Source: Pollutiaquabacter aromativorans | Lineage (GTDB): Bacteria; Bacteroidota; Bacteroidia; AKYH767-A; 2013-40CM-41-45 | Direction: 5' to 3' | DNA: 64,000 nucleotides | Assembly: GCA_049177215.1 (NCBI GenBank) | Contig: CP185379.1 | Location: 682,001-746,000 of the forward strand | Part shown: positions 27,155 to 35,700 of the stretch, piece by piece | Layout: each line of letters starts with the position of its first letter | Numbering within the stretch: position 1 is the stretch's first letter | Notes under the pieces: model-generated | Told to the model about the DNA's origin: nothing | The model's database searches: none | The model's input: the letters and a program-made list of their open reading frames with translations, nothing else | Made by a program: the position numbers and the translations under genes

Positions 27155-29749
27155 GTGAATTCTTTTACCCGATTCATCATTTTGTTCTTGGGCCTGCTTG
27201 CGGCTTCTGTCGCTAAGGCCGGTTCATTTTTTGAACGCTACTATGGCTCGGGAACTCCGGATCAGGGGGTTCATTTTACACAGGGGATCGACGGTAGTTT
27301 TCTGATTGTAGGTAGTTCCTGGGATTCACTCCTGGCCGCCAACCGGTACTACTTGTTGCATCTTGACTCCACCGGGACGCCTTTATTCGACACAACCTTC
27401 TCCACCTCCTTTCAAACCCTGGCGCAATCGGTGACGGCCTTGCCCAACGGTGGATTTGCCATGGTAGGTACACGCATCGGATTTTTCTACGATGCGGTAA
27501 CCGAGGTTCATCTGTTGGACGCTTCGGCACGCCCCCTGAATGCCCAGACGTTCCCGCCGTTCGACGGTTGGGGAACATCCGGCGTGGGAATATTCACCGC
27601 CCGCGACAGCAGTATTTGCGTGACGCATTTCACAGATGGTTTTTTGTCCTCCAATTTCTTTTCCATGCTCAACTTGGAAGATGATCTCGGTGTACGCTGG
27701 ACCGCCTTTCTTGCATACGATGGAGGTGCATTCAACGAACATTCCGCGGTGCAGTGTGAGGATGGAACTTTTTTATCGACTGCTTATTTCCAGGATTACT
27801 GGTATTCGTGGCCGGATATTCTCTATGCTACTGAATGGCGCACGATCAACGAGAACGGATCGCAACGAACGGATTCCATCTACTCCTTTGGAATGGAGAG
27901 CCGATCAATTGCCTGCGGACCCGGGAAGCGGACCCTGCTGTCCGGAAGAACCGACTCCACCGGTAATGGCGATGGATGCACCGTTCTGCTCGATTCCGTT
28001 GGCATGCAGTTACTGCGTCGTACTTGGGGAAGTGACGCGTATGAAAACCCTGTTCAGATCATTGCTCTTCCTGATAGTGGCTGGGCGATCCTCGCGGAAA
28101 CCGCTTCTCTTCAATTCCCGGGCCGGCAGGATCTTTTACTCTGCAGGTTCAATGCGTCTGGGGATAGTCTTTGGTCGCGGAGGTTCGGTGGTCCGGCGAA
28201 TGACCTTGGCCGACAACTGATGAGCCTTCCCGATGGGGGATTTGCCTTTCTGGGTACCTATGAAGACGCTGGAGTTGGTCGAACCTATTTTGTCCGTACC
28301 GATGCCAACGGAATTGTCCAGACTCCCTATCGGATCACAGGCGATACTTCCTTCGCCTGCGCAGGCGATACCATCCAACTGGCCATTCAACCATCACCGC
28401 CGACGGGGGCACACATAGAGTGGTCGAACGGCGATACTACCGAATCTGTACAGATCGTGGTGTCGGGTATTTTCCAGGCTACCGTCTACGTGTCCGGTAG
28501 TGATCCGGTCATGACCAATAGCTTTCCGGTCTACATTGCACCATTGCCTTCTGCCGATCTGGGTTTGCAGGATACCGTCGCCTTGTGTCGGAAAACGCCA
28601 TTGGAACTATCCGGAACCACCGATCCGACCTATACTTACGCATGGTACCGGAACGATACCCTCATCGATGGCGAGACCGCGCCATCGTTTACGCCGGAAT
28701 TCAGCGGGACGTACACCCTTATCGTCAGCAATTATTGTAGCTTGGATACGGATCGCGTCGTTATCGACTCGCTCTACGAATTACCGGCCATACCGTTGGT
28801 TACCGCGAGTCGAGCCAATCCGATCTGTCCGGGCGACAGTGTTCAGTTGTTTATTCCTTCCGGAAGCGGAACGCAAGCGTGGTATCAATTCGACGGAAGC
28901 GAAATTGACTTTATCGTCGGTGCGACGGATACCAGCTTATTCGCCTTTGAAAATCAGGGATACGGAGTTCGCGTAACCGACAACAATTCCTGTAGTGTTC
29001 TGTCGGACCCCTACTGGGTCGAGCTGGATCAAGAGCTTTACTTCGTGAATGCCAATGGTCCGATTAGTTTTTGTGCCGGTGGCCAGGTGCAGTTGACGGC
29101 TGGGGCCGGGAGTGAATATGCATGGTCGTCCCTGGATTCGGTTCAGACAATAACCGTCAGTACCACTGGTCTGTACAGTTACACCTGCATCAGTCCGGCC
29201 GGATGTCCGAAAAGTTCCGATACCCTGCAGGTCACTATCCTCGACCTGCCGGTGATCAACCTGGGCGCCGATACGGTATTATGTACCGCTGACACGCTGA
29301 TGCTCGATGCGGGAAGCGGCTTCCTGTTTTATCAATGGTCGGATGGATCGTCGGACCAGTATTTCTCGTTGCCATTCACTTCACCGGACGATACCCTTTA
29401 CATCGCCGCTTACGTCACCGATACGAACTATTGTTCAAACGGAGACACCGTACGCGTGATCATGACCATCTGTGACGGAATCAATAGCACGGCGTTGCCG
29501 GAAGTTTTACAAGTCTTCCCCAACCCTGTTCCGACGGGATGGGATGCGGTCCGTGTCGAATTCGCTGACGCTGATGTAATAGGCGGACTACTGAGTCTCT
29601 TCAGTCAGGACGGCAAATGGATCCTCGATTTGGAAATGGTTGCCCCGCCCGGGTTAATCAGATTGCCACGTCTGAGTACCGGGGTGTATTACCTTGTTTT
29701 TTCAAAGAATGGGAGGATTTCGGCAACCCGCCGGCTAACCGTTCAGTAG
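27155..29749 (+). CDS. T9SS-secreted protein with propeller-like N-terminus and Ig-like repeats
   Basis: An 864-residue protein starting with GTG: an in-frame TAA lies two codons upstream and no other start precedes the signal peptide (FIILFLGLLAASVAKA). The N-terminal 400 residues contain repeated blades of the form ALPNGGFAMVGT, ALPDSGWAILAE and SLPDGGFAFLGTY, suggesting a beta-propeller of the type seen in many T9SS cargo proteins. Ig/PKD-like segments follow with paired Cys (TSFACAGDTIQL, YTCISPAGCPKSSDTLQV). The C-terminus (LQVFPNPVPTGWDAVRVEF to LSTGVYYLVFSKNGRISA) is a T9SS sorting domain. Function unknown; expected on the cell surface. Confidence 0.85.
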   Translation: MNSFTRFIILFLGLLAASVAKAGSFFERYYGSGTPDQGVHFTQGIDGSFLIVGSSWDSLLAANRYYLLHLDSTGTPLFDTTFSTSFQTLAQSVTALPNGGFAMVGTRIGFFYDAVTEVHLLDASARPLNAQTFPPFDGWGTSGVGIFTARDSSICVTHFTDGFLSSNFFSMLNLEDDLGVRWTAFLAYDGGAFNEHSAVQCEDGTFLSTAYFQDYWYSWPDILYATEWRTINENGSQRTDSIYSFGMESRSIACGPGKRTLLSGRTDSTGNGDGCTVLLDSVGMQLLRRTWGSDAYENPVQIIALPDSGWAILAETASLQFPGRQDLLLCRFNASGDSLWSRRFGGPANDLGRQLMSLPDGGFAFLGTYEDAGVGRTYFVRTDANGIVQTPYRITGDTSFACAGDTIQLAIQPSPPTGAHIEWSNGDTTESVQIVVSGIFQATVYVSGSDPVMTNSFPVYIAPLPSADLGLQDTVALCRKTPLELSGTTDPTYTYAWYRNDTLIDGETAPSFTPEFSGTYTLIVSNYCSLDTDRVVIDSLYELPAIPLVTASRANPICPGDSVQLFIPSGSGTQAWYQFDGSEIDFIVGATDTSLFAFENQGYGVRVTDNNSCSVLSDPYWVELDQELYFVNANGPISFCAGGQVQLTAGAGSEYAWSSLDSVQTITVSTTGLYSYTCISPAGCPKSSDTLQVTILDLPVINLGADTVLCTADTLMLDAGSGFLFYQWSDGSSDQYFSLPFTSPDDTLYIAAYVTDTNYCSNGDTVRVIMTICDGINSTALPEVLQVFPNPVPTGWDAVRVEFADADVIGGLLSLFSQDGKWILDLEMVAPPGLIRLPRLSTGVYYLVFSKNGRISATRRLTVQ

Positions 29750-29784
29750 TATAAGTTCTTCATCTTTCGATAATTCCGGTTTTC

Positions 29785-29792
29785 TACCTTTG
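29785..29792 (+). promoter_or_regulatory. -7 element (TACCTTTG) of the HYC_CC_PP gene, near-leaderless start
   Basis: Exact TAnnTTTG match ending 6 nt before the ATG at 29799, so transcription probably begins at or next to the start codon. The same octamer precedes the ubiD-like gene at 2823-2830. No TTG is found at the -33 spacing. Confidence 0.55.
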
Positions 29793-29798
29793 CAAAAC

Positions 29799-30218
29799 AT
29801 GCGACGGATTCTCGCCATCGGATTGGCCTCTATTATCTTCCTGATCACTTCAGGAATGATAGTGACCGTTCATGAATGCCATTCGGAAGGCAAAAAAGAT
29901 CTGTCCGTTTTTCAGGATAAAGGCTGCTGCAGTAAAAAAACGAATTCGTGTAAATCCGGATCATCGGATCGCATGAAGGCGATCGAATGTTGCGATGTCA
30001 CGACCACCTGGATCGCAGCACATGTCGAGACGATTTTACTTGATTCCAAGACTGACTTATCACCCAAAGCGTTTTTTTCCGCGTTTTTTGCAAGTTTTTC
30101 GCCTTCTTTAGCCAACCCTTTGGCTGTTTTTTCAGTAAATTCAATATCGGATCCTCCGGATCTTGATAAGTCCTACCTGACATTCGGGTTGACTGATTTG
30201 GGTGTCTTCAGGATTTGA
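29799..30218 (+). CDS. HYC_CC_PP family small membrane/secreted protein
   Basis: A 139-residue protein with an N-terminal hydrophobic signal or anchor (ILAIGLASIIFLITSGMIV). It shows the three features of the Bacteroidota HYC_CC_PP family: a His-x-Cys motif just after the signal (HECH), paired cysteines (GCCSK and ECCDV) and a late Pro-Pro (SDPPD). Members of this family commonly sit next to TonB-dependent receptors and metal-handling proteins, as here. A metal-related periplasmic role is likely but unproven. I use the ATG at 29799; an in-frame TTG at 29790 overlaps the promoter element. Confidence 0.75.
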   Translation: MRRILAIGLASIIFLITSGMIVTVHECHSEGKKDLSVFQDKGCCSKKTNSCKSGSSDRMKAIECCDVTTTWIAAHVETILLDSKTDLSPKAFFSAFFASFSPSLANPLAVFSVNSISDPPDLDKSYLTFGLTDLGVFRI

Positions 30219-30239
30219 TTTGCCGTTCGTGCAATCGGT

Positions 30240-30258
30240 TTCCGTTTGGTAAACGGAA
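30240..30258. repeat. 8-bp inverted repeat between the HYC_CC_PP and TonB-receptor genes
   Basis: TTCCGTTT (30240-30247) and AAACGGAA (30251-30258) form a perfect hairpin with a 3-nt loop (GGT), 28 nt before the receptor ATG. It may be an operator or a structure that sets relative expression of the two genes. There is no T-tract. Confidence 0.4.
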
Positions 30259-30286
30259 GTTGTTTCATCCTTAACGGCATTCATCC

Positions 30287-32548
30287 ATGAATACGAATAT
30301 CATCCAGCAACTACTGCGTTCTTGTCGGCGGATTCTGACAAGCATAGTCCTGCTACTTTGCTCCGCCACTGTTTACGGCCAGTCTGGCAATCTTCGTGGT
30401 ACGGTAAGAAGTACGGCCTCGTCCGCTGGTCAGACGCCAGCACCACTTCCGGGAGCTACTGTTTTATGGCTCGGTACCATAGACGCTACCACGACCGACG
30501 CCAATGGAAATTTCGAAATCCGTCCGCCTGCCGGGTTCCCTGCCCGGTTAGTCGTCTCCTATGTTGGGTTCTTATCGGATACCGTGAACGTAGAGCAATC
30601 GCAATTCCTGGAAATCAGCCTGAAATCTTCCGCCCAATTGAAGGAAGTGGAAGTGACCGGCAAGCAGGATGCGATCAGCATTTCCAGTCTCAGTACCATT
30701 CAGGTTGAAAAGATCAACCAGAAAGAATTACTGCGGGCCGCCTGTTGCAATCTCTCGGAAGCCTTTGAAACCAATCCTACCGTAAGTGTTGCCTATACGG
30801 ATGCGGTCACTGGAGCCCGAGAAGTGCAATTGCTCGGACTTTCCGGTATCTACAGCCAGCTTACGATAGAAAACATTCCCGCGTTCAGAGGACTTGCCGC
30901 TCCCTACGGGCTCACCTTTGTTCCCGGCCCCTGGATGGAGTCCATCCAGGTAACGAAAGGAGCCGGTGCTATCGTCAACGGATTCGAGGGGACTTCGGGT
31001 CAGATCAACATCGAGTACATCAAACCCGACAACGACGATCAGCCACGTTTTTTCCTCAACGCATTTGCTGAGCCGATGGGGTACTCGGACCTCAATGCCT
31101 TTCGTCGGTTCCGGTTGAATGACCATTGGAGCACGCTCCTGATGGTTCATGGAGACAAGATGTTCGGAAGTCAGGACCGCAACAAAGACGGCTGGATGGA
31201 TATTCCCATGGGTCAGCAGGTCAATCTTTCCAATCGCTGGCAATATCATAGTAGAAAAAAGTTGGAAGCCCAGTTCGGATTCCGGTTCATGCTTGATGAT
31301 CGCGATGGCGGACAAGTGGCAGGGGAAGGGAGTGGGAATCACCATGGCGGAGACTATATGACTTCTGTGCAGAATGCCCGAACGGAAGTATTCGGAAAAC
31401 TCGGGATCGTCTTTCCTGAAAAACCCCTGAAGAGCATCGGCAATATTGCCCAAGTCAGCCTTCATCGGCTGCGCTCTTCATTCGGCTTCCGTTCCTACAA
31501 TGCGGATCAAACCAGCTTTTTCGTTCAGTCGATCTACCAAAATGCGATTAATGCCGGGCAGCATCAGTACAAGATCGGTCTGAACCTGCGCTACGACTTG
31601 CTGGAAGAATCCCTGTCAGGTAGCCCGGATACACTGGAGGAGCTAGTCCCGGGCGGATTTCTCGAATACTCCTGGCATTATTTCGACCAACTGACGATCG
31701 TAGCGGGATACCGACTGGATTACCACAATCTGTTTGGCGTTTTTTCGACGCCCAGGGTTCATTTGAAATACGATATCAGCGAAGACCTGGTCCTCCGGGC
31801 GAGTGCCGGAAAAAGCTACCGGGTACCATACCGGATCGCCGAAAACCTGTCGTTGCTGGTATCCAGCAAGCGGTTTGATTTTCAGGATGAGCTTCGTCCG
31901 GAGCAGGCCTGGAGCTATGGATTTAACCTCCTAAAACGATACCGGCTCTTTGGCAAGGATGGTTCAGTCCTGCTGGATCTGTTTCATACCGATTTTATCG
32001 ACCAGCTTGTTGTGGACCGATATGCAGACTCTTCCCGCGTGGTGTTTTTCAACCTGAAGGGAAGGAGCTACTCGAACAGTGCGCAGTTTACTGTCAACCA
32101 GGAGATCCTGTCACAGTTGGAGATCCGACTGGCGCTCAAGATCGATGATGTCCGTACCGATTACCTGAACGGCTTGGCCCGGAAACCACTGGTTCCGTAT
32201 CAGCGTGCCTTGGGTACACTTCACTATGAATCGACGGATCGGCGCTGGAAGGCCGACTATACCATGGTCTGGACTGGTATGAAAGCGCTACCGGTGACGT
32301 TCACCGATCCGGTGACGGGAATCCAGGACAAGGAATCACCTTCCTTCTTCACGACCAATATCCAATTGACCCGCGCTTTTCGGCGATTGGAATTGTATGC
32401 CGGTTCTGAAAACCTGTTCGACTTCCGCCAACCCGCTCCGATCATCAATCGCGATGACCCTTATTCCGATCGATTTGATGCAGCGAATGTCTGGGGGCCG
32501 ATTCTTGGGCGGAGGATCTACGCCGGATTCCGGTTTAAATGGCTCTGA
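30287..32548 (+). CDS. TonB-dependent outer-membrane receptor, probable metal-related
   Basis: A 753-residue receptor. The signal peptide ends about residue 32 (LLCSATVYGQ). A carboxypeptidase-regulatory-like domain spans about 37-118 (PLPGATVLWLGTIDATTTDANG), the plug about 125-260 (VQVEKINQKELLRAACCNL, TENIPAFRGLAAPYG-like segment, VTKGAGAIVNGFEGTSG), and a 22-strand-type barrel runs to the terminal strand YAGFRFKWL. The Cys-Cys in the plug (RAACCNLSEAFETNP) is characteristic of a Bacteroidota receptor group found beside metal proteins. The context of an HYC_CC_PP gene upstream and a heavy-metal-associated domain gene 54 bp downstream suggests copper or another soft metal as substrate; this is inference. 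Confidence 0.87.
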   Translation: MNTNIIQQLLRSCRRILTSIVLLLCSATVYGQSGNLRGTVRSTASSAGQTPAPLPGATVLWLGTIDATTTDANGNFEIRPPAGFPARLVVSYVGFLSDTVNVEQSQFLEISLKSSAQLKEVEVTGKQDAISISSLSTIQVEKINQKELLRAACCNLSEAFETNPTVSVAYTDAVTGAREVQLLGLSGIYSQLTIENIPAFRGLAAPYGLTFVPGPWMESIQVTKGAGAIVNGFEGTSGQINIEYIKPDNDDQPRFFLNAFAEPMGYSDLNAFRRFRLNDHWSTLLMVHGDKMFGSQDRNKDGWMDIPMGQQVNLSNRWQYHSRKKLEAQFGFRFMLDDRDGGQVAGEGSGNHHGGDYMTSVQNARTEVFGKLGIVFPEKPLKSIGNIAQVSLHRLRSSFGFRSYNADQTSFFVQSIYQNAINAGQHQYKIGLNLRYDLLEESLSGSPDTLEELVPGGFLEYSWHYFDQLTIVAGYRLDYHNLFGVFSTPRVHLKYDISEDLVLRASAGKSYRVPYRIAENLSLLVSSKRFDFQDELRPEQAWSYGFNLLKRYRLFGKDGSVLLDLFHTDFIDQLVVDRYADSSRVVFFNLKGRSYSNSAQFTVNQEILSQLEIRLALKIDDVRTDYLNGLARKPLVPYQRALGTLHYESTDRRWKADYTMVWTGMKALPVTFTDPVTGIQDKESPSFFTTNIQLTRAFRRLELYAGSENLFDFRQPAPIINRDDPYSDRFDAANVWGPILGRRIYAGFRFKWL

Positions 32549-32602
32549 TGACCCGGCATTAGGGTATAATTCTTGATACTGTTGATATATAAAAACCTTC
32601 CC

Positions 32603-32953
32603 ATGTATAAGTTCACGCTGGCTGCGTTCCTGCTTCTTCTCGTCATAACCGCCGAAACGGTTGCCCAACAAACATCCGATACCGTCAGCGTTTTGACGAC
32701 GGCGATCTGTTCATCGTGCAAGAATCGAATAGAAAACGACCTGAGCTTCGAAGCCGGAGTTCGAAAAGTAACCATGGACCTTGACACGAAGCGGGTGAGT
32801 GTCGTTTACAACCCCCAAAAGACGGACCCGGATAAGATCCGGCTGGCCATCACCCGCATCGGTTATGACGCTGATTCCTTGAAAGCGGATCAGAAAGCGT
32901 ACAAACGACTTCCGGAATGTTGCCGTAATCACGATGCGGAACATCCGCACTGA
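32603..32953 (+). CDS. Exported heavy-metal-associated (HMA) domain protein
   Basis: A 116-residue protein with a signal peptide (MYKFTLAAFLLLLVITAETVAQ) followed by a ferredoxin-like HMA domain. The metal-binding CxxC is C36-S-S-C39 in TTAICSSCKNRIE, and the typical VTMDLDTKRVSVVYNP and IRLAITRIGYDAD segments follow. The tail is Cys/His-rich (PECCRNHDAEHPH), giving a second possible metal site. Start at 32603, chosen over an in-frame site ten codons upstream because of the signal peptide. Probably a periplasmic metal chaperone working with the receptor encoded just before it. Its TGA abuts the TGA of the convergent amidohydrolase gene with no spacer. Confidence 0.85.
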   Translation: MYKFTLAAFLLLLVITAETVAQQTSDTVSVLTTAICSSCKNRIENDLSFEAGVRKVTMDLDTKRVSVVYNPQKTDPDKIRLAITRIGYDADSLKADQKAYKRLPECCRNHDAEHPH

Positions 32954-34594
32954 TCATTCAGCTCCATAAACCAGTTCCCCGTTTACATACGTACTCAGTA
33001 CACGGGTCTGTGGTATCTGCTCTTCGTCGATCTCCATGATGTTACGGTCAAGCACGATGAAGTCCGCAAAGTAACCGTTGTCGATCAAGCCTTTTTCCTC
33101 CTCTTCAAAATTAGCATAGGCCGCCCAGGTGGTCATGGCTTTCAGGACATCTTTACGCTTCATCGCTTCTTCCGCTCGAAAACCATCCGGTGGATTGCCT
33201 TCAAGGTCCTTTCGTGACACGGCGGCATAAAAGGTGAGAAGGGGGTTGATGCGTTCGACGGGAAAGTCGGTTCCAAAAGCGATGGTTTCAGCTTCCCGCT
33301 CGAGTGAGCGATAAGCGTACGCTCCGGTCATTCGGTCTTTGCCCAAACGTTCTTCGGCCCAGTACATATCACTCGTAGCATGAGTCGGCTGTACGGACGG
33401 AATGATCGAGTATCGGCTGAAGTAATCCATGTCGGCGGGATCTACTACCTGGCAATGCTCGATCCTCCAGCGTCGTGGATTTTCTCCCGATAAATTCTCC
33501 CGATACAGCATCAGGATCGTTTTTACTGCGGAATCTCCGATGGCGTGGGTGCAAACCTGGAAACCGTTCTCGTGGGCTTCGTCCATGATGTCGTTCATGT
33601 ATGCAAGGTCATGCAACAGGAATCCATAATGCCCGGGTTGGTCGGCATACGGACGTTTCAGGCAGGCACCCCGGGACCCCAACGCACCGTCGGCGTACAC
33701 TTTAACGGCTCGTACGTTCAGGCGATCGGTCTTATAGGGACCTTTGGAAAAAAAGTAATCGCGCGTCTCCTTCGAATCCGAGATCATCGCGTAGACACGC
33801 AGTTTGAGTTTCCCTTCCTGCTGCAGGCGATCGATCAGGAAGATACTGTCTTTACCCAGGCCGGCATCGTCAACCGTAGTAAGCCCGACGGAAAAGCAGT
33901 GCTGCTGTGCTTTCAGGAGCGCTTCGGCGTTGAGAGAATCGGGGAAAGGTGGGATCTTGGCCTTGACCAGGTCGACTGCATTGTCGATCAATAGTCCGGT
34001 AGGCTCACCGGATTGATTGAGCAATACCTCGCCGCCGGCAACCCGCGTATCCCCGTTAATACCTGCCAGTTGAAGCGCGACAGCATTGCAGAGCGCCGCA
34101 TGACCATCAATGCGCATCAGGAAAACCGGGACAGTCGGGTAAAGGCTGTCAAGCCGTTCCCGGGTAGGGAAGGAGTGATCTTCCCAGTCGTTCTGATCCC
34201 AGCCTCGGCCCAGGAGCCAACTGAATTTATTCGTCTTAGAAAATGCATTCAAAAGTTCCAATGCAGCTTCATACGAGCGCGAGCCTGTCAGATCGCACTT
34301 CAATAGATCACTTGCATACCCGAAAAAGTGGCAGTGAGCGTCGATGAACCCCGGAAGGACGGTACGCCCTTTCAAATCGACTTTTTTAGGGGCATCAAAG
34401 CCGTCGAGAATGTCATCATCCGACCCGGTACTGACGATTCGGCCGTCACGCACTGCAAAGGCCTGAAGATTCGAGGAACTGCTTTCGCCGGAATAGATGG
34501 TCCCGTTGAAATAAAGAACATCGGCTTTGCGTTTTCCGCAGGAACTTAGCAGGGCCAACAGGAGAACGAATGCAAGAGCGATAATACGAGCCAT
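32954..34594 (-). CDS. Amidohydrolase family lipoprotein (YtcJ-like)
   Basis: A 546-residue metal-dependent hydrolase of the amidohydrolase superfamily, YtcJ-like group. There is a lipoprotein signal with lipobox LLSSC, Cys19, so it is anchored in an envelope membrane facing the periplasm. Metal and catalytic residues are visible: HxH in DAHCHFFG, His in VCTHAIGDSA, His in RIEHCQVVD and Asp in AFGTDFPVE. The substrate is unknown; family members act on amides, imides or cyclic ureas. The 3' end abuts the HMA gene. The 5' end is 60 bp from the divergent DinB-like gene. A weak minus-strand -7 element (TTACTTTG, 34615-34622) may serve it. Confidence 0.85.
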   Translation of the reverse strand: MARIIALAFVLLLALLSSCGKRKADVLYFNGTIYSGESSSSNLQAFAVRDGRIVSTGSDDDILDGFDAPKKVDLKGRTVLPGFIDAHCHFFGYASDLLKCDLTGSRSYEAALELLNAFSKTNKFSWLLGRGWDQNDWEDHSFPTRERLDSLYPTVPVFLMRIDGHAALCNAVALQLAGINGDTRVAGGEVLLNQSGEPTGLLIDNAVDLVKAKIPPFPDSLNAEALLKAQQHCFSVGLTTVDDAGLGKDSIFLIDRLQQEGKLKLRVYAMISDSKETRDYFFSKGPYKTDRLNVRAVKVYADGALGSRGACLKRPYADQPGHYGFLLHDLAYMNDIMDEAHENGFQVCTHAIGDSAVKTILMLYRENLSGENPRRWRIEHCQVVDPADMDYFSRYSIIPSVQPTHATSDMYWAEERLGKDRMTGAYAYRSLEREAETIAFGTDFPVERINPLLTFYAAVSRKDLEGNPPDGFRAEEAMKRKDVLKAMTTWAAYANFEEEEKGLIDNGYFADFIVLDRNIMEIDEEQIPQTRVLSTYVNGELVYGAE

Positions 34595-34605
34595 TCAGGA
34601 GGGGG

Positions 34606-34635
34606 TTGTAGCTGCAAAGTAAACCAATATCTTCG
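34606..34635 (+). promoter_or_regulatory. Probable promoter of the YfiT-like gene (TTG - 19 nt - TATCTTCG)
   Basis: TTG at 34606-34608 and TATCTTCG at 34628-34635 (one mismatch to TAnnTTTG) are separated by exactly 19 nt, the usual Bacteroidota spacing. The ATG at 34655 lies 19 nt further on. Confidence 0.55.
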
Positions 34636-34654
34636 CAGTAAACTCGCTTTGCCA

Positions 34655-35194
34655 ATGGAAACAATTGAAATCATGCGCTTTCCCATCGGGCGATTTTCAA
34701 CTCCTTCGGAGTGTACGCCGGAATTGCGTAAAGAATGGATCCGGATCATCTCGGTGACGCCGGAACGGTTGCGACTACTGGTGGAAGGCCTGACCGATCA
34801 GCAATTGGATACCCCTTATCGTGACGGCGGTTGGACAGTCCGGCAGGTGGTGCATCACCTGGTCGACAGTCATATCAACAGTTACATCAGGTTCAAACTG
34901 ACGATCACGGAAGATCACCCTACGATCAAGCCATACCAGGAAGAGCGATGGGCGGAATTGGGTGATGGTAAGCAGGCTCCGATCGAGGTTTCGCTTCCTT
35001 TGTTGGAAGCGCTTCATCGGCGATGGGTGTATTTCCTCAAGACGATGGCTGAGGATGATTGGAAGCGCAAGTACTATCACCCGGAATCAAAACGTGATTT
35101 CGATCTCGAGGAGGCTTTGGCCATGTATGCCTGGCATTGCGAACACCATCTCGCCCATATCCGACAATTGAAGCAACGATTACAATGGGAATGA
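34655..35194 (+). CDS. YfiT-like DinB-superfamily protein (bacillithiol-transferase family)
   Basis: A 179-residue four-helix DinB-fold protein. The metal-binding histidines of the YfiT group appear as VVHHLVDSH and CEHHLAHI, and the opening YPIG-like segment (MRFPIGRFSTPSECTPELR) is diagnostic. In Firmicutes relatives conjugate bacillithiol to electrophiles; some Bacteroidota also carry bacillithiol genes, but none is in this window, so the thiol partner is open. Start at the ATG 34655; an in-frame TTG lies two codons before. It overlaps the next gene by 4 bp. Confidence 0.85.
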   Translation: METIEIMRFPIGRFSTPSECTPELRKEWIRIISVTPERLRLLVEGLTDQQLDTPYRDGGWTVRQVVHHLVDSHINSYIRFKLTITEDHPTIKPYQEERWAELGDGKQAPIEVSLPLLEALHRRWVYFLKTMAEDDWKRKYYHPESKRDFDLEEALAMYAWHCEHHLAHIRQLKQRLQWE

Positions 35195-35601
35195 TGATTC
35201 GGCTTGCGAAGCTGGTTGCTTCGCTCTTAGTAGTTTGTCTGCTTACTCCTGACGCCAACGCGCAACTCAATCAGGTCGATCCGGACAAGGTCGGCGAGCA
35301 GTTGAAGACGTACTATTTTGTCATGTTGGTCAAAGGCCCGAACAGGACCCAGGATTCGGCAACAGTGGTGCAAATGCAGCGCGGTCACCTCGAGAACATG
35401 GACCGCATGGCGAAAGAGGGTAAACTTGACATTGCGGGACCCTTTGCCGCCGATATCGACTGGCGCGGAATCCTGATTTTCAACATGGATTCAGAGGAGG
35501 CTGTCAGGAAAGAACTGGAACTGGACCCCATGATCCGGGCCGGCCGGCTGAGTTACCTGATCCATCCCTGGATGTCGATGAAGGGCGCGGTCTTGCGGTA
35601 G
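35191..35601 (+). CDS. Exported YciI-like protein
   Basis: A 136-residue protein with a signal peptide (IRLAKLVASLLVVCLLTPDANAQ) followed by a YciI-type ferredoxin-like dimer domain: YYFVMLVKGP, then RGHLENMDRMAKEGKLDIAGPF and GILIFNMDSEEAVRKELELDP. The conserved His of the family is in RGHLENM. Cytosolic YciI proteins are common; an exported form is a known variant in Bacteroidota, function unsettled. I chose the ATG at 35191 because it overlaps the upstream TGA as ATGA; ATGs at 35185 and 35194 are alternatives. Confidence 0.78.
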   Translation: MMIRLAKLVASLLVVCLLTPDANAQLNQVDPDKVGEQLKTYYFVMLVKGPNRTQDSATVVQMQRGHLENMDRMAKEGKLDIAGPFAADIDWRGILIFNMDSEEAVRKELELDPMIRAGRLSYLIHPWMSMKGAVLR

Positions 35602-35621
35602 GATTTCCCTTAACCTTTTTT

Positions 35622-35652
35622 AAGAACGGGAGGCCAACTTTTTCCCGTTCTT
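35622..35652 (+). terminator. Hairpin after the YciI-like gene, weak terminator candidate
   Basis: AAGAACGGGA (35622-35631) pairs with TCCCGTTCTT (35643-35652), a perfect 10-bp stem with an 11-nt loop, 20 bp after the stop codon. No T-run follows on the plus strand, so it could also be part of the ctpA leader. Confidence 0.45.
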
Positions 35653-35700
35653 GCAGTAGAAAACCAGTCGGCCGCCGACCGGCCGGGCTCCTCCTTGATT

